From CAZDWZ01 sp964509425 (lineage in GTDB: Bacteria > Bdellovibrionota_C > UBA2361 > SZUA-149 > CAZDWZ01): a stretch of 64,000 nt of DNA. Position numbers and translations under genes: made by a program. Within the stretch, counting starts at the first letter, position 1, and each line of letters begins with the position of its first letter. The stretch covers positions 248,001-312,000 of the forward strand of contig CAZDWZ010000002.1 of NCBI GenBank assembly GCA_964509425.1, in the 5' to 3' direction. Of the stretch, positions 36,717 through 45,530 are shown piece after piece. Below the pieces are notes generated by a model. It saw only the letters and a program-made list of their open reading frames with translations. It was not told the origin of the DNA and did no database searches.

Positions 36717-37178
36717 ATGAAATCGTTGATCACGTTGTGTATGCTCAGTATTTGCATCCTGGGAGCCGAAGAGGCTCTTGCCGAGGATCTGGACGCTAAA
36801 ATCTGGGAGTTCGGTGTTGAAGCCGAGTATTCCTGCATTCCTCCTCAATTCGCTTGGAAACCCGATGGGGAGCTGCCTGTGGGAGAGTCCGCCGCCGATT
36901 ATCTTAGGAAGCAATGTCATGTTTGCGTTCGATCCGCTTGCGCGAAGAAATTAGGTGAATATTTTTCACCCATAATTGCTGAATATTCCGCTCAGCTTGC
37001 GAACTTCGAAGGTGGCCTCCAACCGGAAAAGCTGACTCTCGTTGCCGACCGATTGGAGTTGGAATCAAAACGTATGAAAAATGCTCTGGACGGGTGCACG
37101 TCTATTGGCCAGGCCACCTGCGTCGTTGAAGAGAATGTACCTTGGGTGGTTCCTCGGCGGGACGTCATAAGCAGATAA
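36717..37178 (+). CDS. Secreted Cys-containing protein of unknown function
   Basis: 153 residues. The signal peptide (MKSLITLCMLSICILGAEEALA) is followed by a mature part with six Cys (SCIPP, QCHVC, SACAKK, GCTS, ATCVVEE) that may form disulphides in the periplasm. No family recognised. AAAGGAATCC before the ATG serves as ribosome site. A good terminator follows. Confidence 0.7.
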   Translation: MKSLITLCMLSICILGAEEALAEDLDAKIWEFGVEAEYSCIPPQFAWKPDGELPVGESAADYLRKQCHVCVRSACAKKLGEYFSPIIAEYSAQLANFEGGLQPEKLTLVADRLELESKRMKNALDGCTSIGQATCVVEENVPWVVPRRDVISR

Positions 37179-37198
37179 GAGTGTCGTGCCCAGGAAAA

Positions 37199-37256
37199 CC
37201 GCCAGAGGACAATATCGCGGACGATTGGGTTCCTCTGGTGGATTTTCTCTTTTTCT
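37199..37256 (+). terminator. Rho-independent-like terminator
   Basis: CCGCCAGAGGA and TCCTCTGGTGG (37199-37209 and 37231-37241) pair over 11 bp with one G-U, and a T-rich tract (ATTTTCTCTTTTTC) follows directly. It ends the transcript of the secreted-protein gene at 36717-37178. The 21-base loop is long. Confidence 0.6.
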
Positions 37257-37374
37257 GACGCCGAATGTGGAGCTGCCCCAAGGATAAAAAGTGTGGTGGG
37301 CGAGAAGAAAAGATGTGCTTTCGTGCAAGCAGCTTCATTCATTCGATGTGAATCAAAGCAGGAGGCTTGATGCA

Positions 37375-37452
37375 ATGAGCACTTCTGCTTCGGATCAGCC
37401 CGCAGCGTCTGCGATGGGTCAAATACAGCGCGCGGCGCCTCGTCAGCAATAG
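37375..37452 (+). CDS. Possible 25-codon small ORF
   Basis: An ATG at 37375 follows a perfect AGGAGG (37360-37365) at a 9-base distance, and the frame stays open for 25 codons (MSTSASDQPAASAMG at the start) to a TAG. The peptide is Ser/Ala/Gln rich with no membrane segment. A second ATG at 37370 next to the ribosome site would give a two-codon frame. Only the strong ribosome site supports translation. The rest of the 314-bp gap 37179-37492 shows only the terminator. Confidence 0.25.
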   Translation: MSTSASDQPAASAMGQIQRAAPRQQ

Positions 37453-37492
37453 AGTTAGATGAAACTCCGTCGCGCTGTAGATGGATTAGGAA

Positions 37493-38083
37493 TTAGTCGT
37501 TCGCGAATCGCGCTTCGACGTCTTTCCAATTCACGACGTTCATAAACGCCTCGATGTAGGCCGGGCGCTTATTCTGATACTTCAAGTAATACGCGTGCTC
37601 CCAGACGTCGCAGACGAGAATCGGCTCGACTACCCACTGAGTCAGATTCTGGTGCTTCTCCGAGGTGAGAATTTCGAGCTGCTTCGTCATCTTGTTCTTC
37701 ACGAGAAGAACCCAACCAGAACCTTCAACGGCTCCGCCCGCTGCTTTGAATTGAGCTTCGAACGCTTCGTAAGAGCCAAAGCACTTCTCAATATTCTGCA
37801 TAAGAACGCCCGATGGTTTTCCGCCTGCGTTCGGTGCCATGTTCTTCCAGAACACGCAGTGCAGGAAGTGCCCGGCGCCGTGAAACGCGAGCTCTCGCTC
37901 CCAATGTTTCACGAGAGCAAAATCTTTTTTCTCCCGCGCTTCAGCGAGCTTGGCTTCGGCGTTATTGAGACCATTCACGTAGGCCAAATGGTGAATGTCA
38001 TGATGGAGCTTCATCGTTTGCGCATCGATATGCGGCTCGAGAGCTTCATAGGCATAATCGAGCGGCGGCAATTCATGTTTCAT
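37493..38083 (-). CDS. sodA: Superoxide dismutase, Fe/Mn type
   Basis: Converts superoxide to hydrogen peroxide and oxygen. The start at 38083 (MKHELPPLDYAYEALEPHID) is chosen for GAGGAG upstream; the extension to 38140 has no homology. All four metal ligands are visible: His in MKLHHDIHHLAYV, His in GAGHFLHCVFW, and Asp and His in DVWEHAYYLKYQN. The GAGH.LH version resembles the Bacillus SodF-like branch. 196 residues, no signal peptide, so cytoplasmic. Metal choice cannot be read; sodB would be an equally valid name. Confidence 0.95.
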   Translation of the reverse strand: MKHELPPLDYAYEALEPHIDAQTMKLHHDIHHLAYVNGLNNAEAKLAEAREKKDFALVKHWERELAFHGAGHFLHCVFWKNMAPNAGGKPSGVLMQNIEKCFGSYEAFEAQFKAAGGAVEGSGWVLLVKNKMTKQLEILTSEKHQNLTQWVVEPILVCDVWEHAYYLKYQNKRPAYIEAFMNVVNWKDVEARFAND

Positions 38084-38251
38084 AATCGATCTCCTCGAAA
38101 AAATAGGTCGGCACGCGAGATTTCGCGGCCCGGGGAACAATAGAATAATTATGAGGGGAGGAAAAGGGAGCGAGAACGCAGTGTGTAAACTTGAGATTCC
38201 ATGAAACCGCGGACTTCTCGCGACTCAGTAAAAGCTGAAAATTGACGAAGA

Positions 38252-39394
38252 TTACGCGAGCGGAAATCGAAGCCGGGCGTCAAGGCCGATCCCGTCTTCG
38301 GGGCGGCAGAGCTCGAGAACGCCACCGTTCATCTCCACGAAATATTTCGCGACTGTGAGCCCGAGTCCGGCGCCTTGCTGCTCGTTATTTTCGCGATCAA
38401 CTTGAATGAACGGCTCACAAGCTCGAGTCTGCTGATCAGGTGCTATTCCGGGACCTCGATCCCGAACACTAAAGACGGCATCGCTTCCTTCCGCCGAGAG
38501 CATGAATCGAACGGGTCCGGATTTCGCACCGAACTTCACCGCATTGCTGAGAAGGTGATGCAGTGCGTGAACAACGTGCACATCATACACGTTGATTGCG
38601 ATATCGAAGGAATCGTCGTTCAGCCCGTGACGAAATTCTATGCCGCCGCCTCGAAACGAATCGAGCGCCATTTCGGCGAGAAGAAGCGGCGAGAGTTTTC
38701 TGCGAAACCTTTCGCAGCTCTGCTCGGCATGGCCGACCTCGACTTGTTGGAGCAGAAGAAAGTTATTCACCAGCCGTTCGAGACGTTCTCCACCGCGCTG
38801 AATCGAGTCGAGAAGGAGGCGGAGCTCCGGAATCTGCAACTCTTGACGATCCGAAAGGAGCTCGGTACCAGCCTTGATCGCGACGAGCGGAGTCTTGAAT
38901 TCATGCGAGAGCGTGTTCAACACTCGCTTTCGATATCGATCGAGCCGGAGCTCCTCCATCTGGCGCCGATGAGCCACGAGCGAGAGCCGGCCTCTCACGA
39001 TACTCAAGAGCTCCTCAGGATCAAACGGCTTCGTCACGTAGTCGTCGCAACCGCAGAGCCTTCCGCGCGCGATCTCGTCGCTGCTCGAAAGGGCAGTAAG
39101 GAAAATAAACGGAATATCTGACCAATCGGGATTAACTTTAAGCTCGCGATAGAGATCATACCCGCTTTTTCCGGGGAGCATGATGTCGCAGAGCACGATG
39201 TCAGGAGAATTTTTTGCGAGGTAGGGCACAGCCTCCTCGACGGACGCTGCCGCCTGAACTCGGAATCCATGCCGAAGGAAAACGCTGTGAATGACATCGA
39301 GAAGTTCGATGTTATCCTCCACGACGAGAACCGTCGGTTCATGCCGTCCGTGGCGCGAGCTTCGGCTGATAACAGAGGAATCCTGTTGGGGCAT
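38252..39394 (-). CDS. Receiver-histidine kinase protein
   Basis: 380 residues. An N-terminal receiver (about 20-135) has phospho-Asp in DIVLCDIMLPG and the switch Lys in VTKPFDPEE. It is joined to HisKA (VLNTLSHEFKTPLVAIKAG) and an ATPase domain (HLLSNAVKFG, VRDRGPGIA, GAGLGLTVAKYF). No membrane segment, so it is a soluble kinase controlled by an upstream kinase. Such proteins often act in multi-step relays. No cognate output regulator is adjacent. A TTG at 39406 could add four residues. Confidence 0.92.
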   Translation of the reverse strand: MPQQDSSVISRSSRHGRHEPTVLVVEDNIELLDVIHSVFLRHGFRVQAAASVEEAVPYLAKNSPDIVLCDIMLPGKSGYDLYRELKVNPDWSDIPFIFLTALSSSDEIARGRLCGCDDYVTKPFDPEELLSIVRGRLSLVAHRRQMEELRLDRYRKRVLNTLSHEFKTPLVAIKAGTELLSDRQELQIPELRLLLDSIQRGGERLERLVNNFLLLQQVEVGHAEQSCERFRRKLSPLLLAEMALDSFRGGGIEFRHGLNDDSFDIAINVYDVHVVHALHHLLSNAVKFGAKSGPVRFMLSAEGSDAVFSVRDRGPGIAPDQQTRACEPFIQVDRENNEQQGAGLGLTVAKYFVEMNGGVLELCRPEDGIGLDARLRFPLA

Positions 39395-39549
39395 GGTAAA
39401 GATCAAAAGTTATTAACAGTAAAAATATCGACTTTGGCGGTATTCAGCTAAAGCAATAATTTACTAGGGATATTTGCCCGAATCGATATTCATTGAAGAA
39501 TTTCCGTGGTATAGCCCACCGGCCAAATCCAGAGTTCGGATATAAACCT

Positions 39550-40470
39550 ATGAAAACTATCGGACTATTCCCAGGACAGGGCTCTCAAGCCGTCGGCATG
39601 GGAAAAGCTTTTTTTGAAGCCTCAAAAGAGGTGCGCGAGATGTTCGCTGAGGCGGATGACACACTCGGCTACTCCCTTTCGAAGCTTTGTCTCGAGGGCC
39701 CGCTTGAAACGCTCACTCTCACCGAGAACGCGCAACCCGCGATATTACTGGTCAGCAGCGCTTGTTTCCGACTTGCGGAGCTGCCGATCGATGTCGCCGC
39801 AGGACATAGTCTCGGCGAATATTCGGCGCTTGTCGCCGCAGGCGCATTGTCTCTTGGAACGGCGGTCAAATTAGTTCATCGCCGCGGGAAATATATGCAA
39901 GAAGCCGTTCGTCCGGGCGAAGGTCGTATGATGGCCGTCATGGGTCCGACGCCGACTGAGATCGAAGACGTTCTGAAGCAGGTGACCACGGGCGTTTGCC
40001 AGATCGCAAACCTCAACTGCCCCGGGCAGACCGTGGTTGCTGGAGATGTCGCTGGTGTCGAAAAATTTCAAGCGCTGATGGGCCAATCCGGGGCGAAGCT
40101 CATTCCGCTCAATGTGAGCGCGCCGTTTCATTGCCAGCTGATGGCGCCGGCCGCCGAGAAGCTCGCGAAAGATTTGGACGCAATTGATATCGCCGATCCA
40201 AAATTTCCCGTTTATTGCAATGTCACTGCGAAGGCGGTCCAGACCAAGGATGAGATACGCACTAGACTGAAAGAACAGGTATGCGGATCAGTCCGCTGGA
40301 CCGAGTCGATGGAGAACGCGGTTCGTGAAACGGGAGTCACTCGCAGTATCGAGTTCGGCGCCGGCGGTGTTCTCACTAAGTTGCTGAAACGCATCAACGC
40401 CACGGTCACTCGATACGAGATCGATTCCCCGGATTCGCTCGCGAAAGTGCGAGCGGGATTTGCGGCGTAA
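39550..40470 (+). CDS. fabD: Malonyl-CoA:ACP transacylase
   Basis: Loads malonyl groups onto acyl carrier protein for fatty-acid synthesis. The start at 39550 (MKTIGLFPGQGSQAVGMG) matches the family; the longer frame to 39493 is rejected. Nucleophile Ser is in AGHSLGEYSALVAAGA, Arg in LVHRRGKYMQ, and catalytic His in SAPFHCQLM. 306 residues is normal. Other fab genes are not adjacent, unlike in many genomes. Confidence 0.96.
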   Translation: MKTIGLFPGQGSQAVGMGKAFFEASKEVREMFAEADDTLGYSLSKLCLEGPLETLTLTENAQPAILLVSSACFRLAELPIDVAAGHSLGEYSALVAAGALSLGTAVKLVHRRGKYMQEAVRPGEGRMMAVMGPTPTEIEDVLKQVTTGVCQIANLNCPGQTVVAGDVAGVEKFQALMGQSGAKLIPLNVSAPFHCQLMAPAAEKLAKDLDAIDIADPKFPVYCNVTAKAVQTKDEIRTRLKEQVCGSVRWTESMENAVRETGVTRSIEFGAGGVLTKLLKRINATVTRYEIDSPDSLAKVRAGFAA

Positions 40471-40481
40471 TCACCATAGGC

Positions 40482-40506
40482 GCCGGAGAGTGGTCTCACT
40501 CCCGGC
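40482..40506. terminator. Hairpin between convergent fabD and ridA
   Basis: GCCGGAGAGTG-GTCT-CACTCCCGGC gives a stem of about 10 bp with one bulge, 12 bp after the fabD stop and 30 bp before the ridA stop. It would work in both directions; T-runs are weak. Confidence 0.5.
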
Positions 40507-40535
40507 GTCTTCTAAGTTTTCTCTCACCTTTCCCC

Positions 40536-40958
40536 TTAGCGCCCACGATAAGCAACAACGGTTATCTCGATTTTTGCGCCCAAAGCAAGGCCGCTTACAA
40601 AAAGCATCTCACGCGCGGGACGGGCTTTCCCGAACCGGCGTTGGTAGATCTCATTCATCGCCGGAGCATCCGCTGCGTTCGTGAGATAGACACTCGCCTT
40701 CGCCACGTCCGAGAGTGAAAGGCCGATGCCCTTCAGTACCGCTTCAATGTTGTCAATCGTCCGCTCTGCTTCCGCTGCGAGCCCGCCTTCGACGAGTTTA
40801 TTCGTCGCCGGATCAAGAGCTATCTGCCCGGCGAGATACGCGGTGTCTCCGGCCCAGACGACCTGAGAAAAAAACGGCGCGGGAGCCGGAGCGTTCGGAA
40901 TATTGTTTTGGTATTCCACTGAACCACCGGAATTCGTGATGTCACCTCTCATATTCAT
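40536..40958 (-). CDS. ridA: RidA-family enamine/imine deaminase
   Basis: Hydrolyses reactive enamines made by PLP enzymes. AGGAGG lies 7 bases before the ATG at 40958, giving 140 residues. The family core is clear: TAYLAGQIALDPATNKLVEG, AERTIDNIEAVLKGIGLSLSD, VAKASVYLTN, and ARPAREMLFVSGLALGAKIE with the substrate Arg. The N-terminal 20 residues beyond the family start are Asn-rich. Confidence 0.92.
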   Translation of the reverse strand: MNMRGDITNSGGSVEYQNNIPNAPAPAPFFSQVVWAGDTAYLAGQIALDPATNKLVEGGLAAEAERTIDNIEAVLKGIGLSLSDVAKASVYLTNAADAPAMNEIYQRRFGKARPAREMLFVSGLALGAKIEITVVAYRGR

Positions 40959-41106
40959 ATTGGGATCCTCCTGCATCGTTCTTCAAATTCGTTTTTGGGA
41001 AACGGTAAAAGTCTGCCCCTTCTCTCTCGATGGAGCAAGAACCAAGGCGCAAAAAGCATGCGCCTCGCGTTAAAGAGTTGGTGCAAGTGAAACCGCCGAG
41101 GTCGTA

Positions 41107-42474
41107 TTACGTTTGATTGGCGGCGGTGGATTGGGCTCCAAGAACCATCGGAGCCACTCGTCGCCGCGGCGCGGGCTCGAGAGACTCCTCAAACTCTCCG
41201 CTCATGAGGCGCTCGAGAACCGCCTTCATTTCGAGGTTCATCTCCAGCGGGTCATGCATGTAGGAACAATCGAGTTCGCGGAATCTATCGATCCACGATG
41301 AACTGTAAAACTCCTTCACCGCATTCCAATCGAGCGTGCCGACGTCGTCGAGGGGATAGAGAACTCCATCCCGGAGGAAACGATAATAGTCCGGCCCGAT
41401 CGTATCAAACCGCTCCCAGTAAAGGGACGGCGTGCCCGACTTCACGACTTCGATGTGGACACTGCTGCTTCCGGCGATGACGAAGTCACTTTTCGCGGCC
41501 GTGTCATAGGCGCGGCCCGCTGTCTCAAGAGTCACCTTCGGAAAAGCGCTGATGAATGCGAGGTCGGGATTTGCTTCGGCCAACGGATGAGGCCGGATGA
41601 TGATCGATTGAATGTGCGAGACTTCGCTGAGCTCCCGAATGAGCCTCTCGAACTCCGGCTGCACGGTGTACGCCGTAAGAAAAACTCCCACCGTCTTCAC
41701 GTCTTGAAAGGATTCCGCGAGGCGCATCGGCCGGCTCGGACCGGCGAGACCGGTGAAATGAATATGGCGGCACTCAATCCCATAATATGAGTTGAAAGCC
41801 TCGATCGCACGCTTGCTGTACAAGTACGCAATGTCGGCTTCGAGAGCCGGCATGACCGCGTCATAGGGGATAATTGCGTGACAGGTGTAGACAACCTTCA
41901 GCTTCCGATCTCGCGCGGCTGCCATCAGCGCGCAAGCCGTCGGCGCATAGTTCGTGGCAACGAGAACGCCTTTTGCAGACGTCGCTTCCAGGTGTGCTTC
42001 CGCGCAGACGTAGCACCAGAGGAGCTCGGAGACTCGGCAACAGGTGAGGAAAGTCCCCTGCGGCTCGTAGCGGCGAAAGAACTTTGCGAAACGAAAAATG
42101 AGTCCGGGTTCCCGCATAAGGAGACCCAACTGTCGGCGGACCGCCGCGGAGCGGCGAGAAGAGGGATCGTTATTGAGTGAATCATCCACTCGCCCGAGAA
42201 AATCGAGAATCGCGCGCCGCTCATTCACGTAGTCGATGGGGCAGCTCAAATTGAATCGGACCGAGTCCGCGAAGGTATGCTTCAGCAGGTATCGCATGCC
42301 GAAGCAGGTAAACATCAAGGCCGAAAGCGGCGTGTTTTTAATTTTCCCGTAACACCAGAGCACCGCGCGGGCGATGAAATGCCGGGAGACGTAATAGTCA
42401 AAGAGGTCCTGGCGGTCCTTAAAGGTATCCACCAAGTGAACGGCGCGTACAGCTTTTCGTAGTTCGTAGGACAT
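41107..42474 (-). CDS. Probable surface-glycan glycosyl- or glycerophosphotransferase (GT-B fold)
   Basis: 455 residues. The C-terminal half carries marks of the CDP-glycerol glycerophosphotransferase and capsule sialyltransferase-like group: VVYTCHAIIPYDAVMP, KTVGVFLTAYTVQPEFERLI, IIIRPHPLAEANPD and AGSSSVHIEVVKSGTPSLYW. The N-terminal 200 residues are not recognised. No membrane segment is certain. The divergent neighbour is a methyltransferase of the pseudaminic-acid-locus type, which supports a role in surface-glycan synthesis. Donor and acceptor cannot be inferred. Confidence 0.6.
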   Translation of the reverse strand: MSYELRKAVRAVHLVDTFKDRQDLFDYYVSRHFIARAVLWCYGKIKNTPLSALMFTCFGMRYLLKHTFADSVRFNLSCPIDYVNERRAILDFLGRVDDSLNNDPSSRRSAAVRRQLGLLMREPGLIFRFAKFFRRYEPQGTFLTCCRVSELLWCYVCAEAHLEATSAKGVLVATNYAPTACALMAAARDRKLKVVYTCHAIIPYDAVMPALEADIAYLYSKRAIEAFNSYYGIECRHIHFTGLAGPSRPMRLAESFQDVKTVGVFLTAYTVQPEFERLIRELSEVSHIQSIIIRPHPLAEANPDLAFISAFPKVTLETAGRAYDTAAKSDFVIAGSSSVHIEVVKSGTPSLYWERFDTIGPDYYRFLRDGVLYPLDDVGTLDWNAVKEFYSSSWIDRFRELDCSYMHDPLEMNLEMKAVLERLMSGEFEESLEPAPRRRVAPMVLGAQSTAANQT

Positions 42475-42649
42475 AGGTTCCAGAGAAGAATCAGGCTTAT
42501 TAGATGCGCCTGGACTCCGCTTTGGTGCAGAAGAATGAGAGGGAACCGACGACGGCCTCTGGATTAAAATCCGGAAGCGTAAGTCCTGGAAAATGCGTCT
42601 GAAGTTACGGCTTGCGATCTTCTTTTCAACTGACTTTTAATGCCCGTCT

Positions 42650-43264
42650 ATGGATAGCCAAGAAAAATTCTGGTCCGGTGTGTTCGGCGATGTGTACACC
42701 AAGCGAAATGCCGGGCCCCGCCTGCTCGCGTCGAACATGGTCTTTTTTTCCCGGTGTTTTAAGTCCGTCTCGGAGCCGATTAAATCCGTCCTCGAGCTCG
42801 GGGCGAACCGCGGCATGAACATGCACGCCTTGAAGCAGCTCTTGCCGGAGGCCGAGCTGAATGCCGTCGAGATCAACAAAAAAGCGTGCGCGGAGCTTCG
42901 AAAAATAAAAGGCGTGAAAGTTCAGAATGCGTCGATCGCAGATTTCAAATCCGCAGAGAAGTTCGACCTCGTTTTCACGAAGGGCGTCCTTATTCACCTT
43001 AACCCCGAGAAGCTGAAGTCGACCTACGACAAGATGTTCAAGCTCTCGAAGCGATACGTGCTCATCGCCGAGTATTATAATCCGAAGCCGACAGAGATTG
43101 ATTATCGCGGAAATCAGGGATTTCTTTTCAAGCGAGATTTCGCGGGCGAGATGCTCGATCGCTGCAAAGGCCTGAAGCTCATCGACTACGGCTTTGCGTA
43201 TCATCGCGACTCACTCTGCCCGCAAGACGATATTTCTTGGTTTCTGCTGAAGAAGGATAAGTAG
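42650..43264 (+). CDS. Methyltransferase, pseudaminic-acid biosynthesis-associated type
   Basis: 204 residues. The SAM-binding motif is SVLELGANRGMNMHAL, then AELNAVEINKKACAEL and FDLVFTKGVLIHLNPEKL. The start FWSGVFGDVYTKRN and the closing SLCPQDDISWFLLKK match the methylases found next to pseudaminic or sialic acid loci. Those loci modify flagellin or lipopolysaccharide. No pse or neu synthesis genes are adjacent here. Confidence 0.8.
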   Translation: MDSQEKFWSGVFGDVYTKRNAGPRLLASNMVFFSRCFKSVSEPIKSVLELGANRGMNMHALKQLLPEAELNAVEINKKACAELRKIKGVKVQNASIADFKSAEKFDLVFTKGVLIHLNPEKLKSTYDKMFKLSKRYVLIAEYYNPKPTEIDYRGNQGFLFKRDFAGEMLDRCKGLKLIDYGFAYHRDSLCPQDDISWFLLKKDK

Positions 43265-43281
43265 AATTCGAGGTGGTTACG

Positions 43282-43370
43282 TCGAGGAGGGTGGTGCGGC
43301 GTGCCCTCTTCGGTAAAGCGGAACTCTCCACTTTACCTTATAGAACCTCAGGGTTCATCCTCGATTTTTT
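43282..43370 (+). ncRNA. Structured element E3, copy 1 (possible small RNA or TIR)
   Basis: Closing stem TCGAGGA/TCCTCGA (43282 and 43358) encloses three hairpins: AGGG/CCCT, GGTAAAG/CTTTACC and GAACC-TCAG-GGTTC. Six T follow at 43365-43370. Read on the plus strand this is a four-way-junction RNA with a terminator-like end; on the minus strand it lies just past the stop of the gene at 43403-44119. A copy about 92% identical is at 44643-44731. Its GGGTGGTGCG is the reverse complement of CGCACCACCC in the upstream element E5. Confidence 0.55.
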
Positions 43371-43402
43371 CGACCCGTCACGACAAGCGGTAGCTCTGAG
43401 TC

Positions 43403-44119
43403 TTAGAAAGGACCCATGAGCTTGCCGTAGACGTCGTTCCAGGCCGCCGACCATTCACCGTAGTAGTCCCCATCCGCCGGCTGATTCCACTGAAGCATCA
43501 CGACGTTCAGCTCGCCGTTGTGGAGGAGCTGACGCAGGTATCCGGTGAGATCGGCCTCGTACCCTCTGGCGAGGTCCCACCAGGTGGCTCCGAGAAGACC
43601 TTGCGGTCGGCCCCACGACTCGTCTGCCGGACCGTCGTCTGACGGGAACGCGACGCCGCTGTGGCGCATGAGCCGCTTCAGCTCGGCGTAGATCTCGGCG
43701 CAGTCCCGCGCCGCCTTTCCGATCAACCCGCCGTCCAGCCACCACCTCGCCTCCTTGAGCCGCTGGCCAACCTCGTCCAACTGGCACTCGAACGCCTCCG
43801 CCACTTCGGTCCCCTGGTCGGCTCCCATCGCGATCTGGACCCGCTTCAGGCGGTCTGCCGCCTTGCCGAGTTCGACGAGGTGGGGCAACTCCGTGATCTG
43901 GGTCGCCCGGACGCGGGAGCGTGAGTAGTAGCTGTCGAAGAGGATCTGGATCTCGTCCTTCCCGTTCGGGACGAGCTGGAGCCGGAAGTTGGGCCGGTCG
44001 CCCGCCAGCACCGTGAAGTGGAGGTGCGGAAGCGGCCGGTTCGGCGTGGCGTTCCGAACGTGTGCCGCGAGGCAGTGCAGGTCGACGCGGACATTGCAGT
44101 CGATGATCAGATTCAGCAT
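43403..44119 (-). CDS. Cassette protein 1, unknown family
   Basis: 238 residues; the ATG at 44119 has GGAGA 6 bases upstream. No signal peptide or membrane segment; rich in Trp, Leu, Arg and Asp. A paralogue, roughly 40% identical by eye, is encoded at 44763-45488. Shared positions include NRPLP, GD.P.FRLQ.VP.GK, the W-L-D in EARWWLD, PADESWGRP and a C-terminal DVYGKLMGPF. GC content is well above that of flanking genes. Flanked by elements E5 (upstream) and E3 (downstream). I do not recognise a domain and propose no function. Confidence 0.75.
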   Translation of the reverse strand: MLNLIIDCNVRVDLHCLAAHVRNATPNRPLPHLHFTVLAGDRPNFRLQLVPNGKDEIQILFDSYYSRSRVRATQITELPHLVELGKAADRLKRVQIAMGADQGTEVAEAFECQLDEVGQRLKEARWWLDGGLIGKAARDCAEIYAELKRLMRHSGVAFPSDDGPADESWGRPQGLLGATWWDLARGYEADLTGYLRQLLHNGELNVVMLQWNQPADGDYYGEWSAAWNDVYGKLMGPF

Positions 44120-44162
44120 GGTTGTTCTCCGAGTTTAGCTTTGGAAAAGTATTGCCCTGTGA

Positions 44163-44318
44163 GACCCGGGTTGGTCTCCGTCCCGCAAGAAATCATCTTG
44201 CCGAACGGAGACCGCGCCCGAGTTCCAGAATTCCCAGGAGAAATAAAAAACCTTAAATGTCGCACCACCCAATCCCCGCCAATTGCTTCGCGGGGATTGG
44301 GAAAATCTTCAGAAACTC
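44163..44318. repeat. Structured element E5, copy 1
   Basis: Lies 44 bp before the start of cassette gene 1. Stem 1: GGTCTCCGT/ACGGAGACC with an inner GCAAGA/TCTTGC. Stem 2: a perfect 12-bp CCCAATCCCCGC/GCGGGGATTGGG. Between them is CGCACCACCC, complementary to GGGTGGTGCG in E3. The same order is found at 45531-45690. Confidence 0.75.
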
Positions 44319-44642
44319 AAAAAAATCGGGGAAGAGAACCGGCTCGGGGTTTGAGCGCTATGCAACGAACGTTCGCCGTTACATTTTTATTATTAATGCC
44401 GGAGGGCGAGACCGAATCTGATCTGCGGGAACTTAAAGTACACTTATGGCTGTACTGCCGTGCGTTAGGTGGGCGATAGATAAGTAAGACGGAGTTATGG
44501 CTAACCCTGTCGATTACACTAAAAAACGAAAGCCGATAATTCGGTTTGGTCGCAGAAATGCGTTAAATTTGAATGGCAATTCCTCGAACTGAATTCAGAG
44601 TATTCGCTCCATCGAAATCTGCAGAGTTTCGATTGGCGTCAG

Positions 44643-44731
44643 TCGAGGAGGGTGGTGCGGTACGCCCTCTTCGGTAAAGCGGAGTCTCCACGTTACCTTA
44701 TAGAACCCCAGGGTTCATCCTCGATTTTTTT
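44643..44731 (+). ncRNA. Structured element E3, copy 2 (possible small RNA or TIR)
   Basis: Same closing stem TCGAGGA/TCCTCGA, same three hairpins and a seven-T run as copy 1, with about seven differences in 88 bases. One change (CCTCAGG to CCCCAGG) falls in a loop. It lies 30 bp past the stop of cassette gene 2 on the minus strand. The stretch 44319-44642 between the two units has no gene and no match in the window. Confidence 0.55.
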
Positions 44732-44762
44732 GATTAGTCGTCACGACGGCGGCGGTTTCTTC

Positions 44763-45488
44763 TCAGCGCTCGAACGGCCCCCACATCGCGCCGTAGGTGT
44801 CCGACCACTGCGCGAACCACGGCCCGTAGAAGTCGTCGTCGCCGCGGGGGTCGACCCACTTCTCCAGCACCACCTCCATGGGCCGGTTGTTCAGGAACCC
44901 GCGCATCGCGTTGCCGATCCGGTCCGTGTAACAGCCCGCGAACTCCCACAGCGTCATGCCGATGTCGCCATCGGGCCGCCCCCAGCTTTCGTCCGCCGGC
45001 TCGTCGCCGGGGAGCTGGATGTCGGTGAACTGCAGCAGGCCGGTCACCGCCTTGTAGGCCGCGCGGAAGGTCCGGGCCGGCTGCTCGTTCCACAGGCAGT
45101 GATCGAGCCACCACTTCGCCTCGCGGATGCGCACCAGCACCTCGTCCCGCCCGCAGCCCATCACCCCCGCCACGGCCAGCAGCGGGTCGCTGCCGAGCGG
45201 CACCTGCAGCGCCTTCAGGCGGTCCGGCAGCGCCACGAACTCCGGCAGGTGCGGCACCTGCGCGAGGTCGGTGGCCCGGATGCGGCAGTTGGCGTAGTAG
45301 GTGTCCAGCAACAGGCGGAGCGACGCCTTGCCGACCGGGACCGGCTGGAGGCGGAACTTGGGCTGGTCGCCGGCCGCGGCCGCGATTTCGATGTACGGCA
45401 GCGGGCGGTTCGGCTCGTTGTTGCGCTCGTCGGCCGGCAGGCAGTTCAGGGTGATGGTGGCGTGGCGGTCTTGGATCAGGGTAAACAC
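44763..45488 (-). CDS. Cassette protein 2, unknown family
   Basis: 241 residues from a GTG at 45488, chosen because CGGAGACGACGAAC precedes it just as GGAGAACAACC precedes the ATG of cassette gene 1, and because homology to that paralogue starts here. The frame stays open upstream to 45731, through element E5. Shared features include NRPLP, FRLQPVPVGK, RIRAT, PHL, EAKWWLD, ADESWGRP and a C-terminal YGAMWGPF. Very GC-rich codons. Function unknown. Confidence 0.72.
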   Translation of the reverse strand: MFTLIQDRHATITLNCLPADERNNEPNRPLPYIEIAAAAGDQPKFRLQPVPVGKASLRLLLDTYYANCRIRATDLAQVPHLPEFVALPDRLKALQVPLGSDPLLAVAGVMGCGRDEVLVRIREAKWWLDHCLWNEQPARTFRAAYKAVTGLLQFTDIQLPGDEPADESWGRPDGDIGMTLWEFAGCYTDRIGNAMRGFLNNRPMEVVLEKWVDPRGDDDFYGPWFAQWSDTYGAMWGPFER

Positions 45489-45530
45489 GTTCGTCGTCTC
45501 CGAGGATGTCCGGCCGGAAGGCCGTAGTTG

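Noticed and set aside
44652..45527. 291-codon plus-strand frame over cassette gene 2
   Set aside because: A by-product of high GC opposite a gene with a paralogue in the same relative frame; its translation is Arg/Val/Ala-rich and unrelated to any protein I know.
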